Position numbers and translations under genes: made by a program. From Inquilinus sp. Marseille-Q2685 (GTDB lineage Bacteria; Pseudomonadota; Alphaproteobacteria; DSM-16000; Inquilinaceae), in NCBI RefSeq assembly GCF_916619195.1, contig NZ_CAKAKL010000009.1:62001-126000 (forward strand): a stretch of 64,000 nucleotides of DNA. The letters run 5' to 3'. Below the pieces are notes generated by a model. It was not told the DNA's origin, did no database searches, and saw only the letters and a program-made list of their open reading frames with translations. Shown here piece by piece: positions 22,637 through 30,578 of this stretch (its first letter is position 1; each line of letters opens with the position of its first letter).

Positions 22637-22648
22637 ACAGGCTTTCGA

Positions 22649-23068
22649 TCATCGCATTGCGGCGATCGCCACCGGGCCTTCCGGCGCGCCGGCCAGCTCG
22701 TCGATGATCGGGCAGCCGGGGTCGGCGTCGTCGGGGCATCGGCGCACCAGCCGGCCCAGGCTCTCCCGCAGCGCCTCCAGCTCGCGGATCTTCTCGTCGA
22801 TCTCGACCATCCGGGCCGAGGCCAGGGCCTTCACCTGCGACGAGCAGCGCGTCGGGTCCTCGTACAGGGACAGGAGGGCGCGGCACTGCTCGATGGAGAA
22901 GCCGAACTCGCGCGACCGGCGCAGGAAGCGCAGCACCTCCAGCGTATGGGCCCCGTAGTCGCGGTAGTTGTTGTCGCGCCGGTCCGGCCGGACCAGCCCG
23001 ATCTCCTCGTAATAGCGGATCGTCTTCGCCGGCAGGCCCGAACGCCGCGCCGCCTCGCCGATGTTCAT
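22649..23068 (-). CDS. cueR: MerR family regulator of the CueR/HmrR copper-sensing type
   Basis: A 139-aa activator. N-terminal MerR helix-turn-helix (MNIGEAARRSGLPAKTIRYYEEIGLV), a dimerisation helix, and a metal loop with Cys111 and Cys119 in a C-x7-C spacing (CPDDADPGC). Ser77 occupies the position that marks monovalent-ion (Cu+, Ag+, Au+) sensors. Such proteins distort spaced promoters of copper exporters or oxidases. No copper export gene lies nearby, so the target is elsewhere. The structured repeat begins 12 bp after its stop codon. Confidence 0.85.
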   Translation of the reverse strand: MNIGEAARRSGLPAKTIRYYEEIGLVRPDRRDNNYRDYGAHTLEVLRFLRRSREFGFSIEQCRALLSLYEDPTRCSSQVKALASARMVEIDEKIRELEALRESLGRLVRRCPDDADPGCPIIDELAGAPEGPVAIAAMR

Positions 23069-23197
23069 CGCCGTCGTCTCTCCCTCGCCCCGCGCAGTGG
23101 ATCAAATCGGGCGCCCGCTGCCAAGCGCCGATGCGGCGCCGTAGCGGGCGAAGGTGAGAACGAATTCCGCTGCCGCTTGTTCCGGGGCCGTCCCGGA

Positions 23198-23749
23198 TCA
23201 GCGCGGCTCGTCGCCGCGCGGCGGATCGCGCTCGATCCCGGCGATCAGCTTGCGCAGCAGGGCCGCGAGTGCCGCGCGGTCCTGCGGGTCCAGGGCCTGC
23301 AGGAAGGCGGCTTCCTTGGCCATGTCCGCGCGGAAGGCCGCCTCGGCCCGCGCCGCGCCCGCCTCGGTCAGCACCACCAGCACGCTGCGCCCGTCCTGCG
23401 GAGACTTCTCGCGCCGGATCAGCCCCGCCTTCTCCAGCCGGTCCAGCCTGTGGGTGAGGCCGCCCGACGAGATCATCAGCGCGGTGTACAGCTCCGTCGG
23501 CGTCAGCCGATAGGGCGGCCCGGACCGGCGCAGGGTCCCGATCACGTCGAACTCGCCGCGGTCGAGGCCGAAGCCGGCGAAGGTGGCCTCGATGCTGCCG
23601 CGCACCAGGTTCGACAGCCGGTAGGCCCGCCCAAGGATCGCCATCGGCCCGGTGTCCAGATCGGGCAGCTCCCGTGCCCATTGCCGGCGCAGCCGGTCGA
23701 CATGATCGCCATCCGCCTGGCCGTCGGTCTCTTCAGCTCCGTCGGTCAT
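23198..23749 (-). CDS. MarR family transcriptional regulator
   Basis: A 183-aa winged-helix regulator: dimerisation helix (GRAYRLSNLVRGSIEATFAGFGL), recognition region (LTPTELYTALMISSGGLTHRLDRLEKAGLI), and wing with the DGRSVLVVLTEAG motif. It is divergent from the cupin gene at 23898. Two TATCTT-N6-AAGATA operators lie between the two starts, so it probably represses both itself and the cupin-VOC genes. No cysteine suggests redox sensing; the ligand is unknown. Confidence 0.9.
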   Translation of the reverse strand: MTDGAEETDGQADGDHVDRLRRQWARELPDLDTGPMAILGRAYRLSNLVRGSIEATFAGFGLDRGEFDVIGTLRRSGPPYRLTPTELYTALMISSGGLTHRLDRLEKAGLIRREKSPQDGRSVLVVLTEAGAARAEAAFRADMAKEAAFLQALDPQDRAALAALLRKLIAGIERDPPRGDEPR

Positions 23750-23808
23750 CCGTCCCTCTCCCGCGGCGCACCGCCGGGCGAGACATACGCCTTCCCGGGC
23801 GGTCAGCC

Positions 23809-23834
23809 AATATATCTTGACGAGAAGATATATT
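23809..23834. promoter_or_regulatory. MarR operator 1
   Basis: Perfect inverted repeat AATATATCTT-N6-AAGATATATT in the divergent marR/cupin promoter region. Confidence 0.78.
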
Positions 23835-23842
23835 GTCTCATA

Positions 23843-23860
23843 TATCTTCTCACGAAGATA
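23843..23860. promoter_or_regulatory. MarR operator 2
   Basis: TATCTT-N6-AAGATA, the same core and spacing as operator 1, centred 30 bp away (about three helical turns) and nearer to the cupin gene. Confidence 0.7.
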
Positions 23861-23897
23861 ACCTTGCCGCTGTGGCGGCGCACGAGGGAGGAGCCCG

Positions 23898-24233
23898 ATG
23901 TTCCAGGTTCGTCGCCATCAGGAGCCGCAGCCGGGCCAGAGCCGGACCGTCCGCTTCGAGGGCCGTGATTTCGGCAGCCAGGTGTCGTTCTTCCTGGTCG
24001 ACGCCGCGCCGGGCCAGGGATCGGCGCTGCATGTGCACCCCTATCCGGAGACCTGGGTGGTCCGGACGGGCAAGGCCGAGTTCACCGTGGGCGGCGAGAC
24101 GACGAGAGCCTATCCGGGCGACATCGTCGTGGCCGCCGCCAATGTGCCGCATCGCTTCGAGAACACCGGCGCCGGTCGGCTCGAGCTGATCGGCATCCAT
24201 CCCAGCGACACGATCGTTCAGGCGCTGGTCTAG
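23898..24233 (+). CDS. Cupin domain protein
   Basis: A 111-aa single-domain cupin. Motif 1 is visible as SALHVHPYPETWVVRTGKAEF (His, His and Glu ligands) and motif 2 as PGDIVVAAANVPHRFENTG (His ligand), so a divalent metal is likely bound. The reaction is unknown. GGGAGGAG precedes the ATG. First gene downstream of the two MarR operators, followed after 30 bp by a VOC protein. Confidence 0.88.
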   Translation: MFQVRRHQEPQPGQSRTVRFEGRDFGSQVSFFLVDAAPGQGSALHVHPYPETWVVRTGKAEFTVGGETTRAYPGDIVVAAANVPHRFENTGAGRLELIGIHPSDTIVQALV

Positions 24234-24263
24234 GGCGAAACCGCGGACACAAGGAGAGTTGCC

Positions 24264-24674
24264 ATGCCGAAGATGATCTTCGTGAACCTGCCGGTGGCGG
24301 ATCTCGCGGCCTCGATCCGCTTCTACCAGGCGATCGGCTGCGAGAAGAACGAGCAGTTCAGCGACGACCGGGCCGCGTCGATGGTGTGGTCCGACGCCAT
24401 CACCTTCCAGCTGCTGACGCAGGACTATTTCCAGACCTTCGCGCCGCGGCCGCTGGCGAAGCCGCGGGAGGCGATCGGCATGCTGATCGCCCTGTCGCGC
24501 GACAGCCGGGCGGAGGTGGACGCCATCACCGAGGCCGCGGCAGCCGCCGGCGGCAGGGCCGACATCCGCGAGCGCCAGGATCTGGGCTTCATGTATGGCC
24601 GCAGCTTCGAGGACCCCGACGGCCATGTCTTCGAGCCGATCTGGATGGATATGCAGGCCGCGGCGGGCGAATAG
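24264..24674 (+). CDS. VOC family (glyoxalase/lactoylglutathione lyase-like) protein
   Basis: A 136-aa protein of the vicinal oxygen chelate superfamily: two beta-alpha-beta-beta-beta modules beginning KMIFVNLPVADLAASIRFYQAIG and ending with the DPDGHVFEPIWMD metal-ligand region. Small proteins of this type bind or modify electrophilic or antibiotic compounds; the substrate is unknown. AGGAGAG ribosome binding site. Likely an operon with the cupin under MarR control. Confidence 0.87.
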   Translation: MPKMIFVNLPVADLAASIRFYQAIGCEKNEQFSDDRAASMVWSDAITFQLLTQDYFQTFAPRPLAKPREAIGMLIALSRDSRAEVDAITEAAAAAGGRADIRERQDLGFMYGRSFEDPDGHVFEPIWMDMQAAAGE

Positions 24675-24794
24675 CGGACTCGCGCCACACTTGTCACTCC
24701 CGCTGTCCGGCACCCGGACCCAAGCTATCTCACGATCAACACCGGGCGATGCGCCTCGGCACGAGGCATCCGCCCGAATTCGGAGGAGATAGCC

Positions 24795-25577
24795 ATGACC
24801 GCATCAGCCGGGACCGGACAGCCCGTCCTGCGCACGCCGCCGGTGGTGTCGCCGGAGGCATGGGAGGCGGCGCGCCAGCAGCTGCTGGTGAAGGAGAAGG
24901 CCCACACCCGCGCCCGCGACGCCCTGGCCGCGGAGCGCCGGCGGATGCCGTGGATGGAGGTGAGGACGGACTACGTGTTCGAGGGGCCTGCCGGCAAGGC
25001 CGGCCTGCTCGACCTGTTCGACGGAAGGCGCCAGCTGATCGTCTACCGCGCCTTCTTCGAGCCGGGCGTGTTCGGCTGGCCGGACCATGCCTGCCGCGGC
25101 TGCTCCATGGTGGCCGACCAGGTCGCCCACCTGGCCCATCTGAACGCCCGCGACACCACCCTGGTCTTCGTCTCGCGCGCGCCGCAGGCCGACATCGCGC
25201 GGCTGAAGGCGCGGATGGGCTGGACCATGCCGTGGTTCACCATCACCGACGGCTTCGACGCCGATTTCGGCGTGGACGAGTGGCACGGCACCAACGTGTT
25301 CTTCCGCGACGCCGGCCGCGTGTTCCGCACCTACTTCATCAACAACCGCGGCGACGAACAGATGGGGGGCACCTGGAACTACCTCGACATCACGCCGCTG
25401 GGCCGGCAGGAGGTGTGGGAGGATTCGCCCGAAGGCTATCCCCAGACTCCGACCTACAAATGGTGGAACTGGCACGACAGCTACGTCGAGGGCGCGGCGC
25501 CCGACAAGCGGTGGGTCGAGGTGTCGGACGCCGGCGAGGCGGCGTTCCGGAACCGGGAGGCGGGAGAGAAGCCGTAA
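24795..25577 (+). CDS. DUF899 family thioredoxin-like protein
   Basis: A 260-aa protein of the DUF899 group, thought to adopt a thioredoxin fold. Recognisable blocks are EKAHTRARDALAAERRRMPW at the N-terminus, LIVYRAFFEPG, and a CRGC cysteine pair (in HACRGCSMVAD) at the position of the thioredoxin active site. The C-terminal part is rich in Trp and His (WNYLDITPLG, KWWNWHDSY). Probably cytoplasmic; function unproven. Good GGAGGAG site upstream. It lies 120 bp after the VOC gene, far enough for its own promoter. Confidence 0.86.
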   Translation: MTASAGTGQPVLRTPPVVSPEAWEAARQQLLVKEKAHTRARDALAAERRRMPWMEVRTDYVFEGPAGKAGLLDLFDGRRQLIVYRAFFEPGVFGWPDHACRGCSMVADQVAHLAHLNARDTTLVFVSRAPQADIARLKARMGWTMPWFTITDGFDADFGVDEWHGTNVFFRDAGRVFRTYFINNRGDEQMGGTWNYLDITPLGRQEVWEDSPEGYPQTPTYKWWNWHDSYVEGAAPDKRWVEVSDAGEAAFRNREAGEKP

Positions 25578-25655
25578 GCCTGGGCGGGCGGATCCGGCAG
25601 GCGGCGACGGTCCGCCGGAGAGGACGTCACCGATGTCCCGGGTGGCGCCCGTCGA

Positions 25656-25976
25656 TCAATCGAACGGGATCGTGACGGTGATCCCCGGCGGGGGTGTCGG
25701 GGCGACCACGACGGGCGGGCGCTCATAGTAGTAGGCGGGCGGGCGCTCGTAATAGCCCCGCGGCCGATACCGGCGCGGCCCGTCGCATTTCACCTCTTCC
25801 TTGTACTCGCCGTCATCCCATTTGCGCTCGTACTTGCAGCGGCCGTCGCGCCATTCCTGCTTGTAGTCTCCGCCGCGCCAGCCGTGGCCGCTCTCGTCCT
25901 TCCAGGGATCGGCCATGGCGGCGGCCGGCGCCAGGAGGAGGGCGGCCGCGACGGCATATTCCAACACTTTGAACAT
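25656..25976 (-). CDS. Small secreted Tyr/Pro-rich protein
   Basis: A 106-aa protein I cannot assign. Signal peptide MFKVLEYAVAAALLLAPAAAMA; the mature part is charged and aromatic (WKDESGHGWRGGDYKQEWR) with two cysteines (GRCKYERKW, EVKCDGP), then a tail of Arg/Tyr/Pro repeats (YYERPPAYYYERPPVVV). This composition is typical of small envelope-associated proteins. I start at the signal peptide; the open frame extends 35 codons further without similarity. Confidence 0.7.
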   Translation of the reverse strand: MFKVLEYAVAAALLLAPAAAMADPWKDESGHGWRGGDYKQEWRDGRCKYERKWDDGEYKEEVKCDGPRRYRPRGYYERPPAYYYERPPVVVAPTPPPGITVTIPFD

Positions 25977-26237
25977 CCTGATCTCGCCTCTCGGCATCGG
26001 GTCCAGCCCGCTCCCGCTCCTGCATGAAACAAATGCCCTGAGGCAACGTTCCGGGACACTGTCGACTGAGGGAGCCCTCACGCGCCTTGATCATGATGAT
26101 GCTCGGGCGCCTTCTATTCCAGGAATCTCGGACGATCACCCTGCAGCCGAATTCAGTCGGGCAGCATCCCGTGCGAGATGGTCGGGTCCCGTTGTCCGCC
26201 CCTCTGCCGCCGTTCCCGGCTTCAGCCGGATCGCGCA

Positions 26238-27113
26238 TCAGCCGCCGAGCGCGCCCGTGAGCCAGGTCCGGAACCGGGCGACCTCGGGGCGGCGCCAGCG
26301 GGCGGGGGTGGAGACCAGCCAGTAGCCGAGGCCGGCGTCGATGCTGTCGGGAAAGGCGCGGACCAGGCGGCCGGACGCCAGCGCCTCCTCGACCAGCAGC
26401 GGCCAGGCCAGCCAGAGCCCGTGGCCGGCCAAAGCCGCCTCGACCGCCAACGACGCGTCGGGGAAGCGCCGGCGCGGATGGGCGGCGAGGGCGGCGGGGC
26501 CGCCGGCCGCCAGCCAGGCGTCCCAGCCGAACAGGCTCTGCTCGTCCTCGATCAGCGCCACCGCCCGCGCCGGCCCGGCCGCCGGGTCGGCCAGGGCGGC
26601 GGCGACCGCCGGGGCCGCGACCGGGATCAGCGGCTGCGGCGCCACCAGCTCGGCCTTCAGGCCGGGCCAGCGGCCGCGGCCGAAGCGGATGCCCAGATCG
26701 ATGTCCTCGCGGTCGAACCCGACCAGCCGGCTGGTGGTGACCAGCCGCACCTCCAGCTCCGGATGGCGCGCGGCGAGGCCGACCAGCCGCGGCACCAGCC
26801 ATTTCGCCGCGAAGGCCAGGCCGCAGGTGACGGTCACGGCGCCGCGCTCCTGCGCCGTCGCCTCGGCCACCGCCGCGGCGATGCGCTGGAAGCCCTCGCC
26901 CAGCCCCGGCAGCAGGCGCCGCCCGGCCGCGGTCGGAACCAGCCCGGCCTCGGTCCGCTCGAACAGGCCGAGGCCTAGCTGCTGCTCCAGCCCGCGCAAC
27001 CTGTGGCTGACCGCGCTCGGGGTCACACCCAGCGCCGCCGCGGCGCGGGAGAGCGAGCCGAGCCGGCCCACAGCCTCGGCGGCCTGCAGCGCGTTCAGGG
27101 AGGGCAGGGCCAT
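26238..27113 (-). CDS. LysR family transcriptional regulator (GcvA-like)
   Basis: A 291-aa LysR protein: N-terminal winged helix (LNALQAAEAVGRLGSLSRAAAALGVTPSAVSHRLRGLE) and a two-lobed effector domain with the GcvA-like DIDLGIRFGRG motif. It is divergent from the PhzF-RidA pair starting 106 bp away, its most likely target. The inducer is unknown. Confidence 0.9.
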   Translation of the reverse strand: MALPSLNALQAAEAVGRLGSLSRAAAALGVTPSAVSHRLRGLEQQLGLGLFERTEAGLVPTAAGRRLLPGLGEGFQRIAAAVAEATAQERGAVTVTCGLAFAAKWLVPRLVGLAARHPELEVRLVTTSRLVGFDREDIDLGIRFGRGRWPGLKAELVAPQPLIPVAAPAVAAALADPAAGPARAVALIEDEQSLFGWDAWLAAGGPAALAAHPRRRFPDASLAVEAALAGHGLWLAWPLLVEEALASGRLVRAFPDSIDAGLGYWLVSTPARWRRPEVARFRTWLTGALGG

Positions 27114-27219
27114 CGCGGTCTCCTGAGATTTTCTCAACAGCAATTGAAGACATCTCGATTGGATCGGGCCGGCTTGCAACCGAATTATGGATCGAGGCCG
27201 CTGAAGCCAGCTCAACCGG

Positions 27220-28137
27220 ATGTCGCCGATGACCGTCCCGCGCACCCTCCCGTTCTTTCTGGTCGACGTCTTCGCCGACGAGCCGCTGGCGGGCAATCCG
27301 CTGGCCGTGGTGCCGGAGGCGGACGGGCTGGAGGACGACCTGCTGCGCCGGATCGCGCGCGAGCTGAACCAGTCCGAGACCACCTTCCTGCTGGCGCCGA
27401 CCGAGCCCGACGCGGCAGCCCGGCTGCGGTCCTTCACCCCGGCCGGGGCCGAGGTCTCGGGCGCCGGCCACAACGCGCTCGGCGCCTGGTGGTGGCTGGC
27501 GGAATCGGGGCGGCTCGGCCCGCTCGGCGAGGGCCTGGCGCTGCGGCAGCAGCTCGGCGGCCGGCTGCTGCCGGTCGCGGTCGAGGCGCGGGGCGGCAGG
27601 CTGGCCGCGATCGGCCTGACCCAGGGGGAGCCGCAGGCCCTGGCGGAGCATCCCGAACCGGCCGCGCTGGCGGCGGCGCTGGGCCTGCGGGGCGACGACC
27701 TGCTGCCCGGTCCCCGCACGGTCTCGACCGGCGCGCCGCATCTCCTGGTCCAGGCCCGCGACCGCGCCGCGGTCGCCGCGGCCGGTCCGGACGCGGCCCG
27801 CCTGCTGGCAGAGCTCCACCGGGCCGGGGCGCAGGGCTGCTACCTGTACAGCCTCGACCCGGCCGACCCTGAGGCTGCGGCCCATGCCCGCTTCTTCAAC
27901 CCGACCGTCGGGCTGTGGGAGGATCCGGCGACCGGCAGCGCCGCCGGCCCGCTGGCCTGGCACCTCGCCTCACGCGGCTTGGTGCCGGCGTCCGGCGAGC
28001 TCGTGATCGAACAGGGCCACGCGCTCGGCCGCCCCAGCCGCATCGCGGTGCGGCTTGAATCCAACCCGGATGGTTCCAGCCGGGTCGAGCTGCGCGGCCG
28101 CTGCGTCACCGTCGCCGGCGGCACGCTCCATCTCTGA
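27220..28137 (+). CDS. PhzF family isomerase/epimerase
   Basis: A 305-aa protein with the PhzF fold of two diaminopimelate-epimerase-like halves. Blocks: FFLVDVFADEPLAGNPLAVV with the conserved GNP, the ELNQSETTFLL segment containing the catalytic Glu, and the EDPATGSAAGPLAWHL motif near the C-terminus. The reaction is probably an isomerisation; the substrate is unknown. A second ATG three codons downstream (27229) is equally possible. Its partner RidA follows 21 bp later. Confidence 0.9.
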   Translation: MSPMTVPRTLPFFLVDVFADEPLAGNPLAVVPEADGLEDDLLRRIARELNQSETTFLLAPTEPDAAARLRSFTPAGAEVSGAGHNALGAWWWLAESGRLGPLGEGLALRQQLGGRLLPVAVEARGGRLAAIGLTQGEPQALAEHPEPAALAAALGLRGDDLLPGPRTVSTGAPHLLVQARDRAAVAAAGPDAARLLAELHRAGAQGCYLYSLDPADPEAAAHARFFNPTVGLWEDPATGSAAGPLAWHLASRGLVPASGELVIEQGHALGRPSRIAVRLESNPDGSSRVELRGRCVTVAGGTLHL

Positions 28138-28158
28138 CGCTTACCGAAAGGACAGACC

Positions 28159-28551
28159 ATGATCGGAACCCGCATCTTCACCGGCTCGCCCTATGAGGAC
28201 CGGGCCGGCTACGCCCGGGCCGTGGTGGCCGACGGCTGGGTCTTCGTCTCCGGCACCACCGGCTTCGATCCGCAGGACTTCTCCTTTCCGGAGGATGTCG
28301 AGAGCCAGTGCGAGAACTGCTTCCGCAACATCGCCTGGGCGCTCGGCCAGGCCGGGGCGGGGCTGGAGCACCTGGTGCGGGTGGTGATCTATGTCACGAG
28401 CCAGGCGGAGTTCGAGCGCATCGTGCCGATCATCCGCCGCCATTGCGACGCGGCGCGGCCGGCCAACACCACGATCTTCGCCCAGCTGGTGCAGCCGCAT
28501 ATGCGGGTCGAGATCGAGGCGACGGCCCGGCTGCCGCAGGCGGCGGGCTGA
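28159..28551 (+). CDS. RidA family protein (YjgF/UK114)
   Basis: A 130-aa member of the Rid family, trimeric enamine/imine deaminases that detoxify PLP-enzyme products such as 2-aminoacrylate. Visible blocks: RAVVADGWVFVSGTTGFDP, CFRNIAWALGQAGAGLEHLVRVVIYVTS, and PHMRVEIEATARL at the C-terminus with the usual Arg and Glu. Close spacing to the PhzF gene suggests co-transcription. It ends convergently with regA at a shared hairpin. Confidence 0.88.
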   Translation: MIGTRIFTGSPYEDRAGYARAVVADGWVFVSGTTGFDPQDFSFPEDVESQCENCFRNIAWALGQAGAGLEHLVRVVIYVTSQAEFERIVPIIRRHCDAARPANTTIFAQLVQPHMRVEIEATARLPQAAG

Positions 28552-28557
28552 TCGTCG

Positions 28558-28588
28558 GGGGCTGGTCCGAAACCAGAGTGCCAGCCCC
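28558..28588. terminator. Hairpin between ridA-like gene and regA
   Basis: GGGGCTGG (28558-28565) pairs with CCAGCCCC (28581-28588) across a 15-nt loop. It sits between two convergent genes and may serve both, although no T-run follows. Confidence 0.4.
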
Positions 28589-29175
28589 TACCCGCGCGGG
28601 GCGTGCTTGTTCAGGATCCGCTGCAGGGTGCGGCGGTGCATCTTCAGCCGGCGCGCCGTCTCCGACACGTTGCGGTCGCACTGCTCGAACACGCGCTGGA
28701 TGTGCTCCCACCGCACCCGGTCGGCCGACATCGGGTTCTCCGGCGGCGGCGGCAGCTTCTCGTCCGGGTTCAGCAGCGCCGCCTCGATCTGGTCGGCATC
28801 GGTCGGCTTGGCCAGGTAGTCGACGGCGCCGGCCTTCACCGCGGCCACCGCCGTGGCGATGTTGCCGTAGCCGGTCAGCATGATCACCCGGCTGTCCGGC
28901 CGCGCCTCGTGCAGCACCGGCACGATGTCGAGCCCGTTGCCATCGCCCAGCCGCAGGTCCAGCACGGCGAAGGCGGGGGCGACGCGGCGGGCCAGGTCGA
29001 TGCCGGTGGCCAGGCCGTCGGCGGTCACCACCTCGAAGCCCCGCTTCTCCATGGCGCGGGCCAGGCGGGTGCGGAAGGCAACGTCGTCGTCGACGATCAG
29101 CAGGCTCTTGGCCGCGTCGCGCGCCGGCAGCGGCGCCGGCTGGTCGGGGGTCAGGGTGGCAGGGGTGATGGTCAT
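28588..29175 (-). CDS. regA: Redox response regulator RegA/ActR/PrrA
   Basis: A 195-aa global response regulator for aerobic/anaerobic control of respiration and carbon or nitrogen assimilation. Receiver domain with acidic pocket (LLIVDDD) and phospho-acceptor Asp73 (VLDLRLGDGNGLD), Thr in MLTGYGN and the conserved Lys in LAKPTD; then a Pro linker and the nearly invariant Fis-type helix-turn-helix (NVSETARRLKMHRRTLQRIL). It starts within the regB stop (ATGA overlap), so kinase and regulator are translationally coupled. Confidence 0.95.
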   Translation of the reverse strand: MTITPATLTPDQPAPLPARDAAKSLLIVDDDVAFRTRLARAMEKRGFEVVTADGLATGIDLARRVAPAFAVLDLRLGDGNGLDIVPVLHEARPDSRVIMLTGYGNIATAVAAVKAGAVDYLAKPTDADQIEAALLNPDEKLPPPPENPMSADRVRWEHIQRVFEQCDRNVSETARRLKMHRRTLQRILNKHAPRG

Positions 29176-30569
29176 GCCCAGGTCCTTTCTTTCCTCTCAA
29201 ATTTGTGTCGCGGCCACGCAACTGCAATAACCGCGCCCCCTTGCGGGCCATTCGAGAAGGACAATTGGGCCCCGCTGTGCTCGAGCAGCGTGGCCGCGAT
29301 GAAGATGCCGAGACCCATATGGTCGCTGTCCTCGCCGCGGCCGGAGACATAGGGTTCGCCCAGCCGGCCCAGCAGGGCCAGCGGGAAGCCCGGTCCGTCG
29401 TCGACGATCTTCAGCACCACGGTCTTCGGTCCATATTCGGCGCTGATCTCGACCCGGTTTCGGGCGAATTGCAGCGCGTTCTGGATCAGGTTGCCCAGGC
29501 CGTGGATCAGCTCCGGCGTCCGCCGCAGCACCAGCGTCTGGCCCGGCGGGCCGTCGGCGGCGGTGATGGACAGGCGCCGGTTCTCGGAATGCAGGTAGGT
29601 CTCGGCCGCCGCCCCGGCCAGCGCCGGCAGGCTCATCAGCCGGAACGGATCCTCGTCGTCCGGCTCCGGCCGCCGCGCCAGCTCGGTCAGGATGTCGCGG
29701 CAGCGGTTGACCTCCTGCTCCAGGAGGGCGATGTCCTCGGCCATCGGGCTGTCGGCCGGCACGTCGCGCCGCATCTCGCGCGCGATCAGGGTGATGGTGC
29801 CGAGCGGCGTGCCCAGCTGGTGCGCCGCCGCCGCCGCCAGGCCGCCCAGCAGCGAGATCCGCTGCTCGCGCTCCAGCGCCAGCTGGGTGGCGCCGAGCGC
29901 GTCCGACACCTGGCGGGCATCGGCCGCCACCTGCCAGACGTAGTTCGAGACGAACAGGATGGCGATGCCCATCGCCAGCCCGACGCCGAGATGGTAGGGC
30001 GACCCGCTGGAGGGCATGCCGCCCGGCAGCGGGTAGTGCCAGAAGGCCAGCAGCACGACGCCGGCGAGGGCCAGGCCGGTCAGCGTCGTCGTGCTGCGGT
30101 AGCTGAGCAGCGTGGCCGAGACCGTCAGCGGCGCCAGCATCAGCACCACGAAGGGGTTCAGAAGGCCGCCGGTGAGGAACAGCAGCGCCACCAGCTGGCA
30201 CATGTCGTAGCCGAGATAGAGGGCCGCATCCCGTTCCACCAGCCGCAGTCGCCACTTGCCCTGGACGACGGCGGCGACGTTCAGCGCCACCGAGATGCCG
30301 ACGATGGCCAGCGCCGGCCACAGCGGCAGCTCGTAGCCCAGCCAGTAATGCACGAACAGGATGGTGGCGGCCTGGCCGGCGACGGCGACCCAGCGGATCT
30401 TGATCAGGGTGATCTGGCTGATCCGCGCCCGCATGCGCCGGCCGGGCACCGCGTCGGACGCCTCCGGCAGCGGCCGCAGCGCCGGGTTGCGCCCGGCCTC
30501 CGCCGCCGGATCGACCCCGGCCCCCTGGTCATTCTCGGGCCTCTGGTCATTTTTGGAATGGCCGTCCAT
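29172..30569 (-). CDS. regB: Redox sensor histidine kinase RegB/ActS/PrrB
   Basis: Membrane histidine kinase of about 465 aa. Six N-terminal membrane helices contain the quinone-site motif GGLLNPF (about residues 134-140). The H-box AAAAHQLGTPLGTITL has His250. The redox-active cysteine of RegB proteins is kept in NRCRDIL (Cys290). N, G1 and G2 ATP-binding boxes follow (NLIQNALQFA, DDGPGFP, GLGIFIA). The start is uncertain: 30569 gives a hydrophilic 45-residue N-tail, while 30434 would start directly before the first helix. The 30569 start lies only 10 bp from the divergent ABC gene. Confidence 0.93.
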   Translation of the reverse strand: MDGHSKNDQRPENDQGAGVDPAAEAGRNPALRPLPEASDAVPGRRMRARISQITLIKIRWVAVAGQAATILFVHYWLGYELPLWPALAIVGISVALNVAAVVQGKWRLRLVERDAALYLGYDMCQLVALLFLTGGLLNPFVVLMLAPLTVSATLLSYRSTTTLTGLALAGVVLLAFWHYPLPGGMPSSGSPYHLGVGLAMGIAILFVSNYVWQVAADARQVSDALGATQLALEREQRISLLGGLAAAAAHQLGTPLGTITLIAREMRRDVPADSPMAEDIALLEQEVNRCRDILTELARRPEPDDEDPFRLMSLPALAGAAAETYLHSENRRLSITAADGPPGQTLVLRRTPELIHGLGNLIQNALQFARNRVEISAEYGPKTVVLKIVDDGPGFPLALLGRLGEPYVSGRGEDSDHMGLGIFIAATLLEHSGAQLSFSNGPQGGAVIAVAWPRHKFERKERTWA

Positions 30570-30578
30570 TCTCGCTCC

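Noticed and set aside
22374-22648. Open frames through the structured repeat copy 1, sharing peptide similarity with frames through copy 2
   Set aside because: Similarity follows from the shared nucleotide repeat; frames differ in strand and flank, and stems vary without regard to codons, so protein coding is unlikely.
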